Of a stretch of DNA of 20,174 nt, positions 1 through 8,143 are shown piece by piece (position 1 is the first letter of the stretch; the number at the start of each line of letters is the position of its first letter). The translations under genes and the position numbers were made by a program. The stretch comes from QHXQ01 sp036389375. GTDB lineage: Bacteria > Acidobacteriota > Blastocatellia > Pyrinomonadales > Pyrinomonadaceae. Location: contig DASVQA010000210.1 of the NCBI GenBank assembly GCA_036389375.1, positions 1 through 20,174 on the forward strand, in the 5' to 3' direction. The notes beneath the pieces were generated by a model, which was not told the origin of the DNA, did not search any database, and worked only from the letters and a program-made list of their open reading frames with translations.

Positions 1-1532
1 CGCAGCACTGTGCGGACGCGCGTGCCCGGCCGAATGTCTGAATCGAGTTGCGCGGCGGCCGTCTGGAAATAGGCGCTGCGGAAGATTTGATCGGGCGTCG
101 CAGCTTCGCCGGCCGCGGCAGGCGCGAGCGCCTGCCCGCGCCCGATTGAGTAACCGGCCGACGCCTGCAAGAACATGCTCAGCCGCCGCGTGTAGACCAC
201 GCGCAGACCACGCGCCGCGCCCTGTTGATCCGCCACGCTCATGAGCGCCGCGCCGTTCTGTTCGGCGAACGCATTGAGCGGCATGTTCAAGAGACCGACG
301 CCGCGCCCGTCCGTCGTGTCGAAGAACGCGGTCGCTTCGATGCTCGACCTGTTATCCAACACGCGCTCGACGCCGAATTCCAACCGCCGGCTACGCTCCG
401 CCACCGCGCGGCCGTCCACGAACGCGACCGTCTGCTCGCTCATTTCCGGAAAGACGATTGCGCCGTCTTCCATCTTGGCGACGGACTGCGCGCCGCTCGC
501 GCGGTCGCCCGGCGCGTAACCGAACTTCAGCCGCGTGCGGCCGTTAGCGGCGAACTCGAAGCCGATGCGCGGGCTGAACGCGCCCTCGGACTTCGCGCCG
601 AGAAAGCGCGAGTAGTCGAGACCGAGCACCACGACGACGCCATCGCGCACGATCCACTCGTCAATGGCGCGCACCGAGACTTGATCGAGCGCTTGACGCC
701 CGTTCGCCTGTTTGAACAGGACGGGCATGCTCGCGCCGCCCAGCGTCGCACTGGCGCGATGCTTGTGGCCGAGGCGCGCGCGCGCGGTCGTCTCAAGCCG
801 CGCCAGTTCGTTTGTGCCCACTTGGCCGGCGAAGATCAATTCCAACGCGTCGCTCGCGGGTGTGGCGATGGCGAAGTTCAGGCCCGCGTAACCCGGCGCG
901 AACGGATTGGCGGAGGCGCTGGCGAAAGTCTCCACAACGCCATGCACGGGTCGCCGCTTGCCGTCGAGCGACGAGAGCACGATGCCTGCGTCCTGCGCCG
1001 CTAAAGCGTCCTGCGCGGCGGCGTCGTCTTCCGCCGCTTCAACCGCCGCGATGGTGCTGTCCTCGCCCGCGCCCGCCTGAAAGATCGAGCGGCGCGACTG
1101 GGCCGAGCGCAGACGCCATTTCGGGTCGTTGCGGTCGGCGCGCCGCTCCGGCACGGTGCGGCCTTGCCCGAGCGGGACGAGATTGAAACGGTAGACGAGT
1201 TCGTCGGACGGGTTGACCTGAACGGACGTGAACGTGACAGCGTCGAAGCCTTCGGCAATGGCGCTCAAAACATAGCGACCGGGCGCGATACGCGTGGTGA
1301 ACGAGCCGTCGGCGTTGCTGCGCGTCTGCTTGACGAGTTCCTGCGCGCCGGCGCGCAAGAGTTTGACGAGCGCGCCCGCAAGCGGTTGCCCTCGTTGGTC
1401 GCGCACCGTGCCGCTAATCGTGCCCAGCCGGCGCGCGCTCGCGGCCGCCTCGGTTGGCGACGATTGCGCGGCCGCGAGCACGAGCGTAAAGGCGCAAAGC
1501 GCCAGCCCGGCTCGCTGTAAATTCTGTCTCAT
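1..1532 (-). CDS. Exported carboxypeptidase-regulatory-like domain protein, probable outer-membrane beta-barrel (partial)
   Basis: Translating the minus strand from the ATG at 1532-1530 gives an open frame of about 510 codons that runs off the left edge, so the C-terminus is missing. Residues 1-25 form a signal peptide (MRQN followed by a hydrophobic stretch ending ALAAAQS-like). Residues 37-118 match the carboxypeptidase regulatory-like (CarboxypepD_reg) beta-sandwich: GTISGTVRDQRGQPLAGA, then NADGSFTTRIAPGRY, then an AEGFD turn. The rest alternates polar and hydrophobic residues with many aromatic ends, as in TonB-receptor-like barrels, but no clear TonB plug motif is visible. A strong Shine-Dalgarno sequence (GGGAGGT, 10 bases upstream) fixes the start. 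Proteins of this build are abundant in Acidobacteriota and are thought to act at the outer membrane. The substrate is unknown. The domain call is firm; the barrel call is inference. Confidence 0.75.
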   Translation of the reverse strand, partial: MRQNLQRAGLALCAFTLVLAAAQSSPTEAAASARRLGTISGTVRDQRGQPLAGALVKLLRAGAQELVKQTRSNADGSFTTRIAPGRYVLSAIAEGFDAVTFTSVQVNPSDELVYRFNLVPLGQGRTVPERRADRNDPKWRLRSAQSRRSIFQAGAGEDSTIAAVEAAEDDAAAQDALAAQDAGIVLSSLDGKRRPVHGVVETFASASANPFAPGYAGLNFAIATPASDALELIFAGQVGTNELARLETTARARLGHKHRASATLGGASMPVLFKQANGRQALDQVSVRAIDEWIVRDGVVVVLGLDYSRFLGAKSEGAFSPRIGFEFAANGRTRLKFGYAPGDRASGAQSVAKMEDGAIVFPEMSEQTVAFVDGRAVAERSRRLEFGVERVLDNRSSIEATAFFDTTDGRGVGLLNMPLNAFAEQNGAALMSVADQQGAARGLRVVYTRRLSMFLQASAGYSIGRGQALAPAAAGEAATPDQIFRSAYFQTAAAQLDSDIRPGTRVRTVL

Positions 1533-1720
1533 AGCACCGAAACCTCCCGGCGCGCGCCCGCTCGCGGGAGACGAGTTCGGATAGGCGCGCGTCTCAAGCG
1601 ATCTCTCTCTTCGTAGTTGCCCCTGATTCGCGGCGAGGGATGTGAAGTTTCGCCTTCACAGCTTTTGCGCCGCCCACGTAACATTGCCTGCTGGCACGGC
1701 TCGCTTGAGCGAAGAGTGAC

Positions 1721-1749
1721 ATTCTCTAACTATCGCAAAACAGTGTCAA
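1721..1749 (-). promoter_or_regulatory. Putative sigma-70-type promoter for the leftward exported protein
   Basis: On the minus strand a perfect TTGACA (complement of 1744-1749) is followed after 17 bases by GAGAAT (complement of 1721-1726, 4 of 6 matches to TATAAT). It points at the gene starting at 1532 and would give a leader of roughly 180 bases. Sequence match only. Confidence 0.5.
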
Positions 1750-1779
1750 GCAAGCTTTTGAGGCTGCGTGCCAGTGCGT

Positions 1780-1808
1780 TTGCTCAGGGTATGTGCATCT
1801 GCTACGAT
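1780..1808 (+). promoter_or_regulatory. Putative promoter for the M16 peptidase gene
   Basis: TTGCTC (1780-1785) and TACGAT (1803-1808) are separated by 17 bases. Each matches the sigma-70 consensus at four of six positions. It lies about 70 bases upstream of the ATG at 1877. Moderate sequence match, no other support. Confidence 0.35.
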
Positions 1809-1876
1809 GCAGAGTGCTGCAAAAGTGCTTACCGCCGGGCCGGAATTTTCCATCTGACAGCACGCTCAAGAGGTAA

Positions 1877-3157
1877 ATGACCGATCAAGTTCGCCTAACC
1901 AGACTCGCCAACGGGGCGACGATTTTAACTGATTTCATGCCGGGTTTGCGCTCGGCCACCATCGGCATCTGGGTGCGGCGCGGCTCGCGCCACGAACCCG
2001 CCCCCCTCAACGGCATCTGCCATTTCATCGAACACACGGTCTTCAAAGGCACGCGCAGCCGCACGGCGCTCGACATCGCCGTCGAATCGGATCGGCTCGG
2101 CGGCCATTTCGACGCCTATACCTCGCACGAGTTGACCGGCTTTGCCCTCAAGGTCGTGGACAAAGCGGTGGCGCAGGCGTTCGACCTGCTCGCCGACATG
2201 CTTCTGCGCCCGCGCTTCGACGCCGAAGACCTGTTGTTGGAGCAGCGCGTCATCATCGAAGAGATGAAGATGGTCGAGGACTCGCCCGAAGAGTTCCTGA
2301 GCGAGCTATTTAACGCCGCCTACTTTCCTGATCACCCGCTCGGTCGCCCCATCGAAGGCACGGAGGAGACTGTCTCGTCATTCGATCAGGCACGCACCGC
2401 CGAGTTCCACGCGCAAGCCTTCGCGCCGCCTAATCTCATCATCGCGGCGGCGGGTAACGTCCAACACGACGAACTGGTGGCACTCGCCGAACGCGCTTTC
2501 GCTGATAGCGCTGCGCCGCCGGCGCGCGCCGCTGACGGCGACACGGACGCGCCGCCCGTGCCCACCGCGTCCATCTTCACCGAGCGCAAGCCGGAACTCG
2601 AACAGGCCCATTTAATCCTGGCGACGCCTTGGCCGTCCGCGCGTTCGGAAGACCGCTACGCCGCCAGTCTGCTCGGCTCAATCATCGGCGGCGGCACGTC
2701 GAGCCGTCTCTGGCAGGCGATCCGCGAGGAGCGCGGGCTGGCCTATTCAGTCGGCGCGGCCGCTTCCGGCTACACCGACGTGGGCGTCTTCCACATCTAC
2801 GCCGGCACAAGCCCGGCGCAGGTTGACGAGGTGCTCGATCTGGCGCTCGCCGAACTGCGCCGCATCGTCCGCGAGCCGGTCGGCGCGGACGAACTACAAC
2901 TGGCGAAGGATCAATCCGTCGCCTCGATCCTCCTGAGCCTCGAATCAACGAGCGCGCGCGCCGGCACGCTGGCGCGGCAGGAGATCGTGCATGGTCGCTA
3001 CGTTGCGCCCGACGAAGTGATCCGCCGCATCGAAGCCGTCACGCCGGAGGATGTGCAACGGCTCGCGCGCGCCTCCTTCACGTCCGACGCGCTCGCCTTC
3101 GGCGCGCTCGGCAATCTGAACGGCTTCAAAGTTGACCGCGCGCGGCTGGAAATTTAA
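1877..3157 (+). CDS. M16 family zinc peptidase (processing-peptidase-like)
   Basis: The 426-residue product is a full-length single-unit M16 (pitrilysin/insulinase) peptidase of the YmxG/mitochondrial-processing-peptidase type. The inverted zinc motif HFIEH is at residues 49-53, with His49, Glu52 and His53. The third zinc ligand is expected at Glu129 in VIIEEM, 76 residues after His53, the usual family spacing. GGHFDAYTSHE (75-85) and the later C-terminal-domain segment GGGTSSRLWQAIREERGLAYSV are also typical. So it should be an active protease and not a zinc-less partner subunit. No signal peptide is seen, so it is probably cytoplasmic. AGAGG lies only 3-4 bases before the ATG, an unusually tight spacing, but the product begins exactly where family members begin. 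The substrate cannot be told from sequence. Confidence 0.92.
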   Translation: MTDQVRLTRLANGATILTDFMPGLRSATIGIWVRRGSRHEPAPLNGICHFIEHTVFKGTRSRTALDIAVESDRLGGHFDAYTSHELTGFALKVVDKAVAQAFDLLADMLLRPRFDAEDLLLEQRVIIEEMKMVEDSPEEFLSELFNAAYFPDHPLGRPIEGTEETVSSFDQARTAEFHAQAFAPPNLIIAAAGNVQHDELVALAERAFADSAAPPARAADGDTDAPPVPTASIFTERKPELEQAHLILATPWPSARSEDRYAASLLGSIIGGGTSSRLWQAIREERGLAYSVGAAASGYTDVGVFHIYAGTSPAQVDEVLDLALAELRRIVREPVGADELQLAKDQSVASILLSLESTSARAGTLARQEIVHGRYVAPDEVIRRIEAVTPEDVQRLARASFTSDALAFGALGNLNGFKVDRARLEI

Positions 3158-3168
3158 GCGTGAGGTGG

Positions 3169-3197
3169 CTGCCGGCCAAACTTGATGGCCGGTGCAG
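3169..3197 (+). terminator. Hairpin downstream of the M16 peptidase gene (possible terminator, no U-tract)
   Basis: CCGGCCA (3172-3178) pairs with TGGCCGG (3186-3192) around a 7-base loop. CTG (3169-3171) can extend the stem with CAG (3195-3197) across a 2-base bulge. It starts 12 bases after the stop codon. No run of T follows, so it may be an RNA-stabilising or weak termination hairpin. Confidence 0.4.
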
Positions 3198-3203
3198 TTG
3201 AAA

Positions 3204-3219
3204 CCTGTAACCCTGTAAC
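3204..3219 (+). repeat. Tandem 8-mer CCTGTAAC x2 just upstream of a start codon
   Basis: CCTGTAAC occurs twice in direct succession (3204-3211 and 3212-3219) and ends 5 bases before the ATG at 3225, where a Shine-Dalgarno sequence would normally lie. It is the smallest example of the short-word arrays seen in other gaps of this window. With only two units, chance is possible. Confidence 0.4.
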
Positions 3220-3224
3220 TCCCG

Positions 3225-4049
3225 ATGAAGTTCACAGTCTTAGGCAGCGGCTCAACCGGTAACGCCGTGCTCATCTGCGCGGGCGGCACGAGCGTACTCG
3301 TTGACGCGGGCCTCAGTGCGAAAGAGATCGTCCGCCGGCTGGCACTCGTCGGCTGCGATGCCGCGCAGCTTGACGGCATCATCATCACGCACGAGCACAG
3401 CGATCACGCGGGCGGCTTGCGCGTGCTGCTGAAGAATCTGGCGTGCCCGGTCTACGTCTCCGGCGAGACGCGCGCGGCTTACATCGGCGCGCGCGAAGGT
3501 TATGGCAACGACGAACCGCGTAAGCGCGCGGATGTCTTGCGCGACCGCACCGTCGAGATTTCGTCGAGCGAGGACTTTCGCATCGGCGCGATAGACTTCC
3601 ACCCCTTTACCATCCCGCACGACGCGGCCGACAACTTCGGTTTCACCGCCATGCACGACGGCGTCAAGATCGCCACGCTGATGGATTTTGGCTGCATCAC
3701 CACGCTGATCGAAGAACGCCTGCGGGGCTGCGCCGCCATCATCATCGAATCGAATCACGGGCGCGACATGTTGAAGGCGTGCAGCGTCTATCCGTGGGAG
3801 TTGAAGCAGCGGATACTGTCGCGCACGGGGCATCTCTCGAACGAAGACGTAGCCGTGTGGCTGCGCGAAGGCTACGACGGCGGCGCGGAGCACATCGTCC
3901 TGGCGCACCTGTCGCAACGCGCCAACAATCCACACGTCGCCAAACTCACGGCCGAGATCGCCCTGCAAGAGCGCGGCTCGCTCTTTCAGACCACGACGCG
4001 CATCTCGCTTACGCACCACAAAGACCCGACCGCATGGATCGAATTGTGA
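3225..4049 (+). CDS. Metallo-beta-lactamase-fold hydrolase, YycJ/WalJ-like
   Basis: The 274-residue product starts with the fold's first strand and glycine turn (MKFTVLGSGSTGNA) and carries the binuclear-metal motif HEHSDH at 56-61 (His56, His58, Asp60, His61). The distal segments ESNHGRDML, YPWELKQRI and GHLSNEDVAVWL are characteristic of the YycJ/WalJ branch. That branch is described as DNA-exonuclease-like metallohydrolases found next to walKR in Firmicutes. Here there is no walKR nearby. Length agrees with the family (about 260-275). No signal peptide, so it should be cytoplasmic. No Shine-Dalgarno sequence precedes the ATG. The stop codon overlaps the next gene's start (TGATG), which suggests translational coupling. 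Fold certain, branch likely, substrate unproven. Confidence 0.88.
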   Translation: MKFTVLGSGSTGNAVLICAGGTSVLVDAGLSAKEIVRRLALVGCDAAQLDGIIITHEHSDHAGGLRVLLKNLACPVYVSGETRAAYIGAREGYGNDEPRKRADVLRDRTVEISSSEDFRIGAIDFHPFTIPHDAADNFGFTAMHDGVKIATLMDFGCITTLIEERLRGCAAIIIESNHGRDMLKACSVYPWELKQRILSRTGHLSNEDVAVWLREGYDGGAEHIVLAHLSQRANNPHVAKLTAEIALQERGSLFQTTTRISLTHHKDPTAWIEL

Positions 4050-4486
4050 TGAGCCGCCGCGCACAGTGCCTCGTCCTCTTGTTCGTTCTCTGCGCACCGG
4101 CCTGCACGGTGGGCGACCGCCGCAGCGGGCTGCCCCCCGCCGCGCAGAATGCGATTGACACCATCACGGACGACATCGCCGCCGGCCGCGACGACAAAAT
4201 CTATCAGGAGGCGGCCGACGAGTGGCGACAGGCGGCCACGCCCGAACAGAGCCGGGCCAGTTTTGCGCGCGTGCGCGACACCTTCGGGAAAGTTTTAAGC
4301 CGCGCGCTCGTCGAAGGTCGTGAACAGCAGGCCGGCGCAGGCGGCACGAGCGCCGCGCACGCCGTCAACGCCACCTTCAACACGCGCTTCGAGCGCGGCG
4401 ACGCCATCGAAGCCTTCACGCTTATCGAGCGCGACGGGCGCTGGCTGCTCGCACGCTACGCCGTCCACTCGGACGCACTCAGATGA
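4049..4486 (+). CDS. Small exported protein, probable lipoprotein, NTF2/DUF4019-like
   Basis: The ATG at 4049 shares its A with the preceding stop codon and gives 145 residues. An in-frame ATG at 4034 would add five. Residues 1-19 form a short basic N-terminus, a hydrophobic core and APAC, a relaxed lipobox with Cys19 as candidate lipidation site. The mature part starts helical (IDTITDDIAAGRDDKIYQEAADEW) and ends in strands with FERGDAIEAFTLIERDGRWLLARY. That C-terminal pattern, strands ending in a 'dGrW-y' turn, resembles small NTF2-like or DUF4019/DUF3887-type secreted proteins. No catalytic residues are recognised. The frame also stays open upstream inside the MBL-fold gene, but that extension is only a shadow of that gene. 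Function unknown. Confidence 0.7.
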   Translation: MSRRAQCLVLLFVLCAPACTVGDRRSGLPPAAQNAIDTITDDIAAGRDDKIYQEAADEWRQAATPEQSRASFARVRDTFGKVLSRALVEGREQQAGAGGTSAAHAVNATFNTRFERGDAIEAFTLIERDGRWLLARYAVHSDALR

Positions 4487-4492
4487 GAAAGG

Positions 4493-4562
4493 CAGTGCCG
4501 GGTGACAAGTTAAAGACTTGTGCCTGCTCATCACTCGGCACTCGCCACGCGGCACTGTTTTT
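4493..4562 (+). repeat. Palindromic short-word repeat element abutting purB (related to the one before purL)
   Basis: The gap between 4486 and 4563 is almost wholly made of words of the type (G)GTGACAAGT, CGGCACT and their complements. CAGTGCCG (4493-4500) pairs with CGGCACTG (4550-4557), followed by five T (4558-4562) directly before the ATG. ACAAGT (4505-4510) pairs with ACTTGT (4516-4521) inside. It shares a 14-mer (4501-4514) and the 12-mer TCACTCGGCACT (4531-4542) with the element before purL. The outer stem plus T-run looks like an intrinsic terminator or attenuator. No Shine-Dalgarno sequence remains in front of purB. Confidence 0.7.
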
Positions 4563-5891
4563 ATGATTCCACGCTACACCTTGCCCGAGATGGGCGCGCT
4601 CTGGGCGGAGCAGAATAAATTTCAGAAGTGGCTCGACGTGGAGTTGGCCGTCTGCGAGGTACACGCCGAGATGGGCACGATCCCGCATGCGGCGCTCGCG
4701 GAGATTAAGGCGCGCGCCGCGTTCACGGTCGAGCGTATACACGAGATTGAACGGACGACCGACCATGACGTGATCGCGTTTACGACGGCGCTCGCGGAGC
4801 AGGTCGGCCCGGCGGCGCGCTTCATCCACTACGGGCTGACCTCTTCGGACGTGGTGGACACGGCGAACGCGCTGCTGCTGCGCGACGCGTGCGACCTGTT
4901 GCAGCAAAAGATTGACACGCTCCTCGCCGTCTTGCGCCGCCGCGCCTTCGAGTTCCAACACACGCCGCAGATCGGGCGCACGCACGGCGTCCACGCCGAA
5001 CCCACCTCGTTTGGTCTCACCTTCGCGCTCTGGTACGACGAGATGCGGCGCAACCGCGTGCGCCTGGAACGCGCGCGCGCGGCCGTCTCGGTCGGCAAGA
5101 TCAGCGGTGCGGTCGGCGCGTTCGCGCATCTCGATCCGGCGGTTGAAGAGCAGGTTTGCGCGCGCCTCGGCCTCAAAGCCGCCCCCGTCTCGACGCAGGT
5201 GATCCAGCGCGACAACTACGCCGAATATCTGTGTACGCTCGCGGTCATCGCTTCGTCGCTCGATAAGTTCGCGCTGCAAATCCGGCACTGGCAACGCACC
5301 GAGGTGCGCGAAGCGGAGGAGCGGTTCAAGCAGGGGCAGAAGGGTTCGAGCGCGATGCCGCATAAGCGCAACCCGATTTTGTCCGAGCGCATTTGCGGTC
5401 TCGCCCGCGTGGTGCGCGGCTATTCAGTCGCGGGGCTTGAATCGGTCGCGCTCTGGCACGAACGCGACATTTCGCACTCTTCGGCCGAGCGCGTCGTGCT
5501 GCCGGATGCGAGCATCACGCTCGACTACATGCTGCACAAAGCGACGGGCCTCATTGATACGCTCGTCGTCTATCCCGAACGCATGTTGCAGAATCTGCAC
5601 GCGACACGGGGGCTGGTCTTTAGCGGGCAACTGTTGCTTGCGCTCGCGCGGGCCGGCGTTGCGCGCGAGCAGGCTTACGAGTGGGTGCAGCGCAACGCGA
5701 TGCAGGCGTGGGCGGCGGGCGCGGACTTTCGCGCGCTCGTGCTTGCGGACAAAGAGATCAACGGGCAACTCACGCGCGCGCAGATCGAACAGGCGTTTGC
5801 CCTCGACACTTACCTGCGCAACGTGGACGCGGTCTTCGCGCGCGTTTTCGCTGAAGACGCAAGTTCAGAGGCCGCAGGCTCATCTCAATAA
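4563..5891 (+). CDS. purB: Adenylosuccinate lyase
   Basis: PurB catalyses two beta-eliminations releasing fumarate: SAICAR to AICAR, and adenylosuccinate to AMP. The 442-residue product matches the bacterial enzyme in length and motifs. MIPRYTLPEMGALW is the usual N-terminus, TTDHDV (66-71) holds the first active-site His (His68), GRTHG (138-142) the second (His141), and the fumarase/aspartase superfamily signature loop SSAMPHKRNP (262-271) carries the catalytic serine. The frame is open 15 codons further upstream to 4518, but that stretch is the repeat element, so the ATG at 4563 is preferred. No Shine-Dalgarno sequence is present. It leads the run purB-purS-purQ, with 17 bases to purS. Confidence 0.97.
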   Translation: MIPRYTLPEMGALWAEQNKFQKWLDVELAVCEVHAEMGTIPHAALAEIKARAAFTVERIHEIERTTDHDVIAFTTALAEQVGPAARFIHYGLTSSDVVDTANALLLRDACDLLQQKIDTLLAVLRRRAFEFQHTPQIGRTHGVHAEPTSFGLTFALWYDEMRRNRVRLERARAAVSVGKISGAVGAFAHLDPAVEEQVCARLGLKAAPVSTQVIQRDNYAEYLCTLAVIASSLDKFALQIRHWQRTEVREAEERFKQGQKGSSAMPHKRNPILSERICGLARVVRGYSVAGLESVALWHERDISHSSAERVVLPDASITLDYMLHKATGLIDTLVVYPERMLQNLHATRGLVFSGQLLLALARAGVAREQAYEWVQRNAMQAWAAGADFRALVLADKEINGQLTRAQIEQAFALDTYLRNVDAVFARVFAEDASSEAAGSSQ

Positions 5892-5908
5892 CTGGATGGA
5901 ACGATTAA

Positions 5909-6855
<947 letters not shown>

Positions 6856-6897
6856 AGGCGAACCAGTCTGTGCGTAAAGTGCAAACCGCAAGGCGCA

Positions 6898-7350
6898 ATG
6901 GCTAAAGCCCGGCCGGTCAAATCCGCTGCGCGTCCGTCGGGCACAGACTATGCACGCGCCGACTCGCCTGCTGACCACGTACTTTCGTGGGCCGAAGTGC
7001 AGCGCACGCACCGCATCCGCAACGGCGTCTATCAACGCAACGGCCGGCTCGTCTCGCTGCTGACCGACTTCGGGCGCATCAATCCCTGCTACCCCGACCG
7101 CCACGCCGCAGACGACCCCAACACCATCATCTACACCGGCGCAGGGCGGCACGGCGATCAGCACCTAAGCCCCGCCAACCGCGCGCTGCTCGCCGCCATC
7201 GAGAGCGGCCACACCGTTCCGCTTTTCAACAAACTCGGCCCCGGCCGCTGGCAGCACATGGGCCACTGGCGCGTCACGGCCGCCACGCACGAGTTTGATG
7301 CCCACGAAAATCGCATGCTCTGGCGCTTCACGCTTAAAAGGCAGGGATGA
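6898..7350 (+). CDS. Small free-standing protein resembling an SRA/YDG (modified-base-binding) domain
   Basis: The 150-residue product has no signal peptide or membrane segment. Its centre resembles the SRA/YDG fold: a GVYQRNGRLVSLLTDFGRI strand pair (43-61), then IIYTGAGR (77-84), Asp-Gln at 87-88, NRALLAAIESGHTVPLF (94-110) and a closing WRFTLKR strand (142-148). In SRA proteins the matching order is 'vYTGqGg...DQ.l..gNrAL..s...g.pVrv...YrV..yw...W.f.L.R'. The canonical YDG triplet is not obvious; the equivalent place reads HMGHWRV. SRA domains read 5-methylcytosine or other modified bases, usually fused to a nuclease or methyl-reader. Here the domain stands alone between purQ and two redox genes. 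It could instead be another PUA-like fold member. Gene real; function tentative. Confidence 0.6.
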   Translation: MAKARPVKSAARPSGTDYARADSPADHVLSWAEVQRTHRIRNGVYQRNGRLVSLLTDFGRINPCYPDRHAADDPNTIIYTGAGRHGDQHLSPANRALLAAIESGHTVPLFNKLGPGRWQHMGHWRVTAATHEFDAHENRMLWRFTLKRQG

Positions 7351-7381
7351 GGCTAGCGAGTCAAAGGACAACTGCTTTTTT

Positions 7382-7440
7382 GACGCCGCACTCTCCGGAC
7401 TCTCTGGACTCTCCAGACTTGCTTATCGTAAGCTGGCGTC
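7382..7440 (+). repeat. Tandem 9-mer array within a possible stem, upstream of the redoxin gene
   Basis: Three 9-mers follow one another: ACTCTCCGG (7390-7398), ACTCTCTGG (7399-7407) and ACTCTCCAG (7408-7416). They are enclosed by the complementary words GACGCC (7382-7387) and GGCGTC (7435-7440), with a small hairpin GCTTA-TCG-TAAGC at 7421-7433. This is similar in style to the other word arrays of the window but with a different word. Unlike those, it is followed by a clear ribosome binding site. Confidence 0.5.
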
Positions 7441-7460
7441 TCCCCTTGGTTAACTTGATG

Positions 7461-7467
7461 TAAGGAG
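7461..7467 (+). promoter_or_regulatory. Ribosome binding site deciding the redoxin start
   Basis: TAAGGAG lies 11 bases before the ATG at 7479. The upstream in-frame GTG at 7467 lies inside this site, so it cannot be the start. Confidence 0.6.
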
Positions 7468-7478
7468 TGTTAATTGAG

Positions 7479-8099
7479 ATGAAAAAGCAGCACGTTATTG
7501 CGCTAACCCTCAGCCTCGCTTGCGCGCTCGTCGTCCTTGCTTCGGCCGCCTATGCTGCGCGCACGGATGAGCCGGCCGCGCCGGTCGTGGCCATCGGCGC
7601 AACGGTCGCGGACTTTACGCTGCCTGATACGGATGGTGCGGCGCACTCGCTCAACTCGCTCAAGGGCAAGAACGGCACCGTCTTGATCTTCATCGCCACG
7701 AAATGCCCGGTCTCGAACGGCTACAACGAGCGCATGGAGAAGTTGGCGCAGGACTACAGGACGAAGGGCATTAACGTCGTCGGCATCAACGCGAACGTGA
7801 CCGAGCCGGCGAGCGAAGTTAAATCGCACGCGGCGGAGAAGCACCTGACGTTCACGATCCTGAAAGACGAGGGCAGCAAACTTGCCGACCGGCTCGGCGC
7901 ACAGCGCACGCCCGAAGTCTTTTTTCTCGATGCCGACAACCGGCTCGTCTATCACGGTCGCATTGACAACGCGCAGAATCCCGCGAACGTGACCGCCAAC
8001 GACCTGCGCGACGCGCTCGACGCCGTGCTCGCGGGCAAGCCCGTCGCCAAAGCCGAAGCCAAAGCTTTCGGCTGCTCGATCAAACGCGCCGCGTCCTGA
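7479..8099 (+). CDS. Exported redoxin (AhpC/TSA-like thioredoxin-fold protein)
   Basis: The 206-residue product has an N-terminal signal peptide (MKKQ, hydrophobic 8-24, AAYAA cleavage region). A thioredoxin/peroxiredoxin-like domain follows: VADFTLPDTDG (43-53), ATKCPVSN (73-80) with Cys76 as the only active-site cysteine (CPxS-type, no CxxC), LKDEGSKLADRLG and cis-proline TPEVFFLD (144-151, Pro145). The C-terminus carries GCSIK with Cys199, a tail common in this secreted redoxin family, which might serve as resolving cysteine. Likely a periplasmic thiol peroxidase or disulfide-handling protein. Stop and next start are about 45 bases apart, and the neighbour is a second thioredoxin-fold protein, so the two may act together. 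The exact substrate is unknown. Confidence 0.85.
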   Translation: MKKQHVIALTLSLACALVVLASAAYAARTDEPAAPVVAIGATVADFTLPDTDGAAHSLNSLKGKNGTVLIFIATKCPVSNGYNERMEKLAQDYRTKGINVVGINANVTEPASEVKSHAAEKHLTFTILKDEGSKLADRLGAQRTPEVFFLDADNRLVYHGRIDNAQNPANVTANDLRDALDAVLAGKPVAKAEAKAFGCSIKRAAS

Positions 8100-8143
8100 A
8101 ACTCGGGCTGCTTTTCATGTCGCCCGCTCGGTCTGGATTTACT

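Larger units (their letters stand above)
1533..1876. other. Divergent intergenic region (344 bp) with two promoters and a potentially structured leader
   Basis: This gap separates two divergent genes and carries no convincing coding sequence. It holds a minus-strand promoter (1721-1749) and a weaker plus-strand promoter (1780-1808). In the leftward leader, TGTGAAG (1641-1647) and CTTCACA (1654-1660) form a 7-bp hairpin with a 6-base loop. TCGCTTGAG (1701-1709) is complementary over 9 bases to CTCAAGCGA (1593-1601), which could close a long-range stem enclosing that hairpin. I do not recognise a known riboswitch. The region is visibly less GC-rich than the flanking genes, as expected for a regulatory region. 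Confidence 0.5.

Noticed and set aside
225..1004. Long plus-strand open frame (259 codons) at the left edge
   Set aside because: It lies opposite the minus-strand exported protein, which has a signal peptide, a recognisable domain and a strong ribosome site. The plus-strand product is Arg/Ala-rich and matches nothing.
1617..1880. 87-codon open frame in the divergent intergenic gap, overlapping the M16 gene start by ATGA
   Set aside because: It crosses the candidate promoters for both flanking genes, shows no domain or coding-like composition, and has no ribosome site.
3252..4097. 281-codon minus-strand frame opposite the MBL-fold gene
   Set aside because: Antisense shadow of a conserved gene in GC-rich DNA; the product is a low-complexity Arg/Ala/Asp mix.
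4493..4562. Purine riboswitch before purB
   Set aside because: No conserved purine-aptamer core is visible; the sequence is explained by word repeats shared with the purL gap.
4479..5363. 294-codon minus-strand frame opposite purB
   Set aside because: Shadow of the well-supported purB; no recognisable motif.
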